Assembly: GCA_002405875.1 (NCBI GenBank)
Contig: DHMR01000011.1
Span: forward strand, 1-12,008
DNA from: a bacterium UBA4637
GTDB taxonomy: Bacteria; Bacteroidota; Bacteroidia; Bacteroidales; Bacteroidaceae
Direction of reading: 5' to 3'
DNA: 12,008 bases
Shown: piece after piece, positions 8,701 through 12,008 of the stretch
How positions within the stretch are numbered: the stretch's first letter is position 1
Layout of the letters: each line of letters starts with the position of its first letter
The notes under the pieces: model-generated
Databases searched by the model: none
What the model was told of the DNA's origin: nothing
What the model saw: only the letters and a program-made list of their open reading frames with translations
Made by a program: the position numbers and the translations under genes

Positions 8701-8996
8701 AAGGTTGTCACCTTCTCCTGGGCATTCTTGTAACCCACGCTAGTCACGCAGATTTCATCGCTAGGATTTACCTTCTTCAATGTGAAATAACCATCCTTGT
8801 CGGTCAAGGCGATGCGACTTTCCTCTGCCACGTTGACAACAGCACCAGGGATTGGATCACCCTGGCTGTTGACAATTCGGCCCTTGAGCACCTGCTCTTG
8901 CGCAAAAGTTGAAGTTGTAGCACAGAGAAGTGCGCTCACCATCAAGACTCTGCTTGATGATGACACCTTATTATATATGTTCTGAATATTATTCAT
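5745..8996 (-). CDS. susC: SusC-like TonB-dependent outer-membrane transporter
   Basis: A 1083-residue complete SusC/RagA-type importer that takes oligosaccharides across the outer membrane using TonB-ExbBD energy. Signal peptide about 1-33 (TSTFAQ cleavage region). A carboxypeptidase-regulatory-like beta domain follows at about 36-108 (LKGRIVNSQGDPIPGA at 37-52). The plug is at about 120-240, with FIRGIR (178-183), SPLIIVDNV (191-199), ESITVLKDAAASSIYGMRGANG (212-233, the family signature) and VTTKRG. The rest is the 22-strand barrel, ending in the aromatic terminus INIGF expected by the Bam machinery. The usual DEVVVVGYG-like stretch before QKK is replaced by LAPVPFGEQKKK (117-128). A DxNxD loop at 6288-6323 looks like the calcium-type loop common in SusC barrels. 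There is no N-terminal STN domain, so anti-sigma signalling is unlikely. The stop is 20 bases before the partner susD-like gene; the start is 21 bases after the preceding susD-like gene. Confidence 0.94.
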   Translation of the reverse strand: MNNIQNIYNKVSSSSRVLMVSALLCATTSTFAQEQVLKGRIVNSQGDPIPGAVVNVAEESRIALTDKDGYFTLKKVNPSDEICVTSVGYKNAQEKVTTFDGTYVIKMQDDTDEYEHLAPVPFGEQKKKILTDSRSVVTGEELQKHPVTILQNAFTSTLNGVETYEWSSEPGWSESFLFIRGIRTTNQSARSPLIIVDNVERDLSFLDAYPIESITVLKDAAASSIYGMRGANGVIMVTTKRGTAGKTKIDFTQEIGFQTLANKMEVQNSYNMALTRNQVRYLSGMDPMYTQEQIDNYKYVCNGGTFADDDIRKYQYFNTSWADQLYRDAAPQYRTNLQLSGGNQRARYYVSFSYLRQEGMWNTEGTEMNSGYSTQHVLNRWNLRSNIDIDVSKYLNVSLDLGGRIDNIQQPTESVFNLTTFGVIEANPMAPTHNPDGSIYSSSTANNPVRYLGGSGIEKNRRRNLYSTLNAKYDLSPILKGLGLFGTISFDAYETFESTQTANMDSWNYDYDNLDVKDVKDFKYTKYTTKAALSNPSANQRGYYYNLNMYGGVSYKNSFGKHNIDARAFARYYRNEEAGSDYSTQQSASSNRYLAYNFQGTYDYANKYIASFNLSRMGCDNFSPDDRWGTFWGASAGWVLSEESWMKKLGFIKLLKLRASYGEAGQSITGSGRYPYQSIYGSATGYGFGYNATGIGGYAETKTGNVNNKWEISKMVNVGLDWNLWNSKLYGSFDIFKEWRSNILVDRSNVSSDVLGVPLAQDSYGKVESHGYELVLGHHGNIGKDFKYFIEGQLTFNTNKITDIDETEPDVEWQRKAGHRIYDNTSVAQIYQEAQTGTNRVGGWNIYKFDKWASDPNLIATSAEDAKAHPEKYPYNSFSNGKQQLGTAVFKDINGDRVIDSKDMVPDSYTLIPEMIPTFNIGFEYKGFDARMIVNAYLRRSVFLSPAISYSGWSNMGTHEVTKAWGYYTDDPSDPRNVNATYPRPVWGGFDAVDSDRDTGSYQNDIWVRNGNFWSIRNIEVGYSLPSKLISKLWMTKCRIYFSAYNIATFSDLPKDVDPEKPLSYCWWYPKTKSFTFGINIGF

Positions 8997-9017
8997 ACGA
9001 TTCTATCTTTAAAAGAG

Positions 9018-10814
9018 TTATTCTTTCCAACCATCGTTCTGGAAGCTCTGACCAATCTTCCAAACCTCAGCCTCTGGGATTGGGTAGAGGTAGAACTTAT
9101 CAAGCCATTTGCGGTTCTGAGCCACCTTACGAGTAATCGTACCATCGGCTGCTACATCCACACCATAGATGTCTCTGCCAAAAGCCTCGCCTGCTACGTT
9201 CCAACGGCGAACATCCCACCAGCGCTGCTCCTCAAAGGCAAACTCAATGGTACGCTCCTTGTGGATGAAGTTGCGCATAGCAGTCTGATTGTTCAAATCC
9301 GCACGATCAGCCACATTACCTGTAATACCTCCACGATGACGAATCTGGTCGAGCAAATCACAAACCTTAGCTTTGTTACCAGCGTAATCAGCCTCATTCA
9401 GTGCCTCAGCATAATTCAAGAGGATTTCACTATAAGTAAAGATTCTCCATAGGCGCTTGGCTGTACCAGTGTGGTTGCTGCTCAAGATAGTCTCAGGGAT
9501 GTACTTGCGCACATAGTAACCTGTAGGGGTAGCATTCTGGTTACCAATTGGGTTGTCGCGATGACCATACACCACATCGATGATATTGGTCTTGGTACTA
9601 GTAGCCTGTCCCCACTCTACACCATTATAAAGGATAGTAGCAGCAAGACGAGGGTCACGATTCTTCCACATATTCTGGTCGGTATAACCGCTCTCCTCAT
9701 TGATAGTAGGCTTACCGTTCACATAGACTGGAGCACCTGTCGCATCATACTGGGTAAATGGAGCGGAACCATCTTCCATATCGTACATATCAACGAGGTT
9801 CTGGCTTGGACAAAGACCACCCTGTCCGCCTTCGCCGACAGGAGTATCGGTTGAGATACCTGCCCATCCGATAGCTACATCGTTACGGAAGAAGATAATC
9901 TCAGGGTTCTTATCTGTGTAAGAATTGAGCAACCAAGAGTTATTATAGGCTGCCACACCACCTTCGGTACGAGTCTCCAATCTATAGTTGGCTCCATAAT
10001 CATCAATAAAGCCCTTGGCTGCATCAGCAGCCTGTTGCCAAGTGACACCACTCTGAGCGGCGAAACGAGGACTTGCCATATAGAGCATCATGCGAACATA
10101 GAGGGCACGAGCTGTAGGCTGGTTCACCTCACCTGCGTAAGTTACATCACTTGTCTCAGCGTAGGTCTTCAATCCAGCCTCACACTCTTTCACTTCCTTG
10201 AAGAGGTAATTCATGAAGGTCTTGAGGTCTGGACGCTCTGTGTAACCTGTCAGCAAGTCACCATTAGGATCAAGTTCTGTAGTTACCAATGGTACAGGAC
10301 CATAACGGAGGAACAACTCCCAGTAGAAATAAGCACGTAGGAAACGAGCCTCGGCTATGAAATTAGCCTTGCGAGACGCAAAGAGCTCTTCCGAGAGGTC
10401 GGCAGGACGAAGCTTGTTCAATGTATCTGCCTCCAAAGTTTCTATGGTGATGTTACATTTGCGGATGCCACGATAGCGGCTCTCCCAAGGAGAGGTCAAC
10501 TCTGCGGCACCGCCAGAGCCATAATAATTACCAATATTGAATGTGGTACGAGTACCAGAAGTACCGATGCTTGACTCAGCCAAGTCGGTTGCAGCATCGA
10601 GCCATGAGTTGTTCACACGGTTGGCACCGTGAAGCAAGAAGTTGTAGGTATCGTTGTGGTTCTCCTCCAACATGGTGAAGCTACTCAACACCTCATCCTT
10701 GGTCAACTCGTTGCTTGGCTGCTTATCGAGGAAATTGCCGAAGGCATCCTCGCAAGAGGTAAGAGTCATCGCTCCCATTGCGAGTGCCAAAGCAAATATA
10801 CTATATTTCTTCAT
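9018..10814 (-). CDS. susD: SusD-like outer-membrane glycan-binding lipoprotein, partner of the upstream partial SusC
   Basis: A 598-residue RagB/SusD family lipoprotein. The lipobox LTSC puts the lipid on Cys21, followed by Glu-Asp, an acidic pair consistent with surface export signals in Bacteroidota. Family segments are EARFLRAYFYWELFLRYGPVP at about 155-175, YSEILLNYAEALNEA, and KERTIEFAFEEQRWWDVRRW near the C-terminus, with a closing LYPIP followed by Asn-Asp-Gly-Trp-Lys-Glu. It ends at the expected place, without the added tail of the other SusD-like protein. The two SusD-like proteins share the fold motifs but little else by eye, so they are not a recent duplicate and probably bind different oligosaccharide lengths or branching. 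The start is 27 bases after the susC-like stop to its right, which is the normal pairing order susC then susD. Confidence 0.93.
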   Translation of the reverse strand: MKKYSIFALALAMGAMTLTSCEDAFGNFLDKQPSNELTKDEVLSSFTMLEENHNDTYNFLLHGANRVNNSWLDAATDLAESSIGTSGTRTTFNIGNYYGSGGAAELTSPWESRYRGIRKCNITIETLEADTLNKLRPADLSEELFASRKANFIAEARFLRAYFYWELFLRYGPVPLVTTELDPNGDLLTGYTERPDLKTFMNYLFKEVKECEAGLKTYAETSDVTYAGEVNQPTARALYVRMMLYMASPRFAAQSGVTWQQAADAAKGFIDDYGANYRLETRTEGGVAAYNNSWLLNSYTDKNPEIIFFRNDVAIGWAGISTDTPVGEGGQGGLCPSQNLVDMYDMEDGSAPFTQYDATGAPVYVNGKPTINEESGYTDQNMWKNRDPRLAATILYNGVEWGQATSTKTNIIDVVYGHRDNPIGNQNATPTGYYVRKYIPETILSSNHTGTAKRLWRIFTYSEILLNYAEALNEADYAGNKAKVCDLLDQIRHRGGITGNVADRADLNNQTAMRNFIHKERTIEFAFEEQRWWDVRRWNVAGEAFGRDIYGVDVAADGTITRKVAQNRKWLDKFYLYPIPEAEVWKIGQSFQNDGWKE

Positions 10815-10841
10815 TTTCGAATCGTTTAGAATGTTCTTGAA

Positions 10842-12008
10842 TTAGAATACAACATTGAAACCTACGTTGACGGTCTTCAAGAGTGGGTAACGGTTGGAAC
10901 CGTTGCTCTCTGGGTCAACCAAGTCATCGAGATGATCCCATGTGAACAAGTTGTTGGCATTGACATAGAAGCGACAGTTGCTCATACCTACATGCTTGAT
11001 CAACTCCTTAGGGAGCGTATAGCTCAACTCAATGTTCTTCAGACGAACAAAAGCACCGTTCTTCAAGAAGAATGAGTTCTGACGCTGGTTGTGGTCACCG
11101 TTGCTACCATAGTGAAGCAATGGATACTCTGCATTAGCCAAGTTCTCGCTCTCGCTCAAGGCTGGATTCCAACGCTTCAAGTGGATGTCCTTTACCTTAC
11201 CATTGTTCTGGAAGGCGAACATTGCATCGCTGTCATAGTAACGAGATACATGGTCAACGCCCTGGAACATTACCTCGAAACCAATGCCCTTGTAGTTGGC
11301 ACCCAATGTCAAGGCGTATGTATTCTCAGGAATATCGCTGTAGCCGATGAATGTCTCATCACGGTCATCAATAAAGCCATCGCCATTCATATCCTTGTAC
11401 TTCAAGTCACCTACCTTGACTGTTCCATAGGTAGAAACAGGGAAGTTAGGATTGTCGAGGTCTGCCTGTGTTACGAAACCCTCGCATACCAAACCGAAGT
11501 ACTGGTTGATTGGGTGACCCTCACGCTTGCGATAAGCAGTCTTGTAAGCAGGCTCGTCCATATTCTTAATCTTGTTGGCTGCATGAGAGAAAGTCATGCC
11601 CACATTATAAGTGAAGTCCTTGCCAATATGGTTGAAGTGATGAAGTTCCAACTCGTAACCCTTGTTTTGGGTCTTACCGAGGTTACCTGCTGCCATAGTT
11701 ACACCCACCCACTGTGGACGGCTCAAGTATTCGGTCAAGATGTTGTTACGGTTCTCAACGAAGTAGTCGAAGTTACCAGTCAACATACCATTGAACAAGC
11801 CGAACTCCAAACCTACGTTGAATTTCTTGGCACGTTCCCAAGTTACGCCATAGTTAGGATACTGACTCTCGTAAATACCAGTCTTACCAGTATTACCGAA
11901 ATAGTAGTCGTTGGAAATCTGGTTCCATTTCTCCTCATAGAGGAAGCGCTGTGCCACACCACCTACAGTATAAACGTCGTTACCAACCTCACCGTAAGAT
12001 GCACGGAG
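10842..12008 (-). CDS. susC: SusC-like TonB-dependent transporter, C-terminal 388 residues only (5' end outside window)
   Basis: The frame is open to the right edge, with LRASYGEVGN at the very edge. The same LRASYGE motif lies mid-barrel in the complete SusC of this window, so this is an internal position of the barrel and not a start; the in-frame GTG at 11955-11957 should not be taken as the start. Visible parts are barrel strands and surface loops, including NKGYELELHHFNHIGKDFTY and a DMNGDGFIDDRDE loop at 11355-11393 that looks like a calcium-binding loop. The C-terminus NVGFNVVF has the aromatic end of outer-membrane barrels. About 600 residues (signal peptide, regulatory-like domain, plug, first strands) lie to the right. 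It precedes its susD-like partner by 27 bases. Glycan specificity is inferred only from the two downstream GH43 genes. Confidence 0.92.
   Translation of the reverse strand, partial: LRASYGEVGNDVYTVGGVAQRFLYEEKWNQISNDYYFGNTGKTGIYESQYPNYGVTWERAKKFNVGLEFGLFNGMLTGNFDYFVENRNNILTEYLSRPQWVGVTMAAGNLGKTQNKGYELELHHFNHIGKDFTYNVGMTFSHAANKIKNMDEPAYKTAYRKREGHPINQYFGLVCEGFVTQADLDNPNFPVSTYGTVKVGDLKYKDMNGDGFIDDRDETFIGYSDIPENTYALTLGANYKGIGFEVMFQGVDHVSRYYDSDAMFAFQNNGKVKDIHLKRWNPALSESENLANAEYPLLHYGSNGDHNQRQNSFFLKNGAFVRLKNIELSYTLPKELIKHVGMSNCRFYVNANNLFTWDHLDDLVDPESNGSNRYPLLKTVNVGFNVVF

Larger units (their letters stand above)
1..12008 (-). other. Polysaccharide utilization locus, probable arabinan/pectin side-chain type (partial at both ends)
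   Basis: Six collinear minus-strand genes form susC-susD-susC-susD-GH43-GH43, with spacers of 20-45 bases except one of 151. Paired SusC/SusD defines a PUL; two GH43 enzymes with arabinanase motifs point to arabinan. From memory, the arrangement resembles the B. thetaiotaomicron arabinan locus (tandem SusC/D pairs next to GH43 BT0360). The promoter, regulator (in such loci often a hybrid two-component system) and any GH51 are not in view. All regions over 300 bases are covered by genes. Confidence 0.82.

Noticed and set aside
7698..8912. A 404-codon open frame on the plus strand
   Set aside because: It is fully antisense to the well-supported susC-like gene, its protein shows no family motif, and long antisense frames are a codon-bias by-product of the real gene.
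5745..8996. Possible anti-sigma-linked (STN-containing) transporter
   Set aside because: The chain goes directly from the signal peptide to the regulatory-like beta domain with no room for an STN domain.
11955..11957. An in-frame GTG that could be read as the start of a 371-residue protein
   Set aside because: The frame stays open to the right edge and the residues before it (LRASYGEVGN) match the SusC barrel interior, so this is a partial gene and not a short one.
1..12008. A wholly new type of system, mobile element or defence island
   Set aside because: I looked for integrases, transposases, direct repeats, CRISPR-like spacing and nuclease or toxin motifs and found none; every gene fits a known PUL role.

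Overview
The window looks like part of a Bacteroidota chromosome, most likely Prevotella/Segatella or a close relative. The signs are SusC/SusD pairs with the usual short spacers, mid-40s GC, A-rich leaders in place of strong Shine-Dalgarno sites, and a large secreted enzyme whose C-terminal tail is of the kind common on Prevotella secreted proteins. The genus call is inferred from style, not from a marker gene.

Every gene I can support lies on the minus strand, so transcription runs from right to left. In that order they are: the 3' part of a susC-like gene entering from the right edge (10842-12008), its susD-like partner (9018-10814), a complete susC-like gene (5745-8996), its susD-like partner (3877-5724), a 903-residue multidomain GH43 enzyme (1014-3725), and a second, shorter GH43 enzyme that runs off the left edge (1-968). 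Spacers are 27, 21, 20, 151 and 45 bases. The only sizeable gap, 3726-3876, holds a clear RNA hairpin between the transport genes and the enzyme genes. No gap exceeds 300 bases, and I see no tRNA, rRNA, CRISPR array, insertion sequence or phage gene.

This is a polysaccharide utilization locus (PUL), and both enzymes look like arabinan-active GH43 proteins (endo-1,5-alpha-L-arabinanase type). The inferred working scheme is as follows. The large GH43 is probably exported to the cell surface and cuts arabinan side chains of pectin. SusD-like lipoproteins capture the oligosaccharides and the SusC-like TonB-dependent transporters import them. The short GH43 probably continues digestion in the periplasm. 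Two different SusC/D pairs followed by GH43 genes resembles, from memory, the arabinan locus of Bacteroides thetaiotaomicron (BT0360-BT0364). No regulator, GH51 arabinofuranosidase or additional surface glycan-binding protein is visible; these may lie outside the window.

The locus type is known. The less ordinary parts are: an unrecognised aromatic-rich module and sorting-signal-like tail on the large GH43, a Thr-Glu-Gly-Gly pentapeptide repeat ending one SusD, the intergenic hairpin, and a SusC whose usual Ton-box-like segment is altered.
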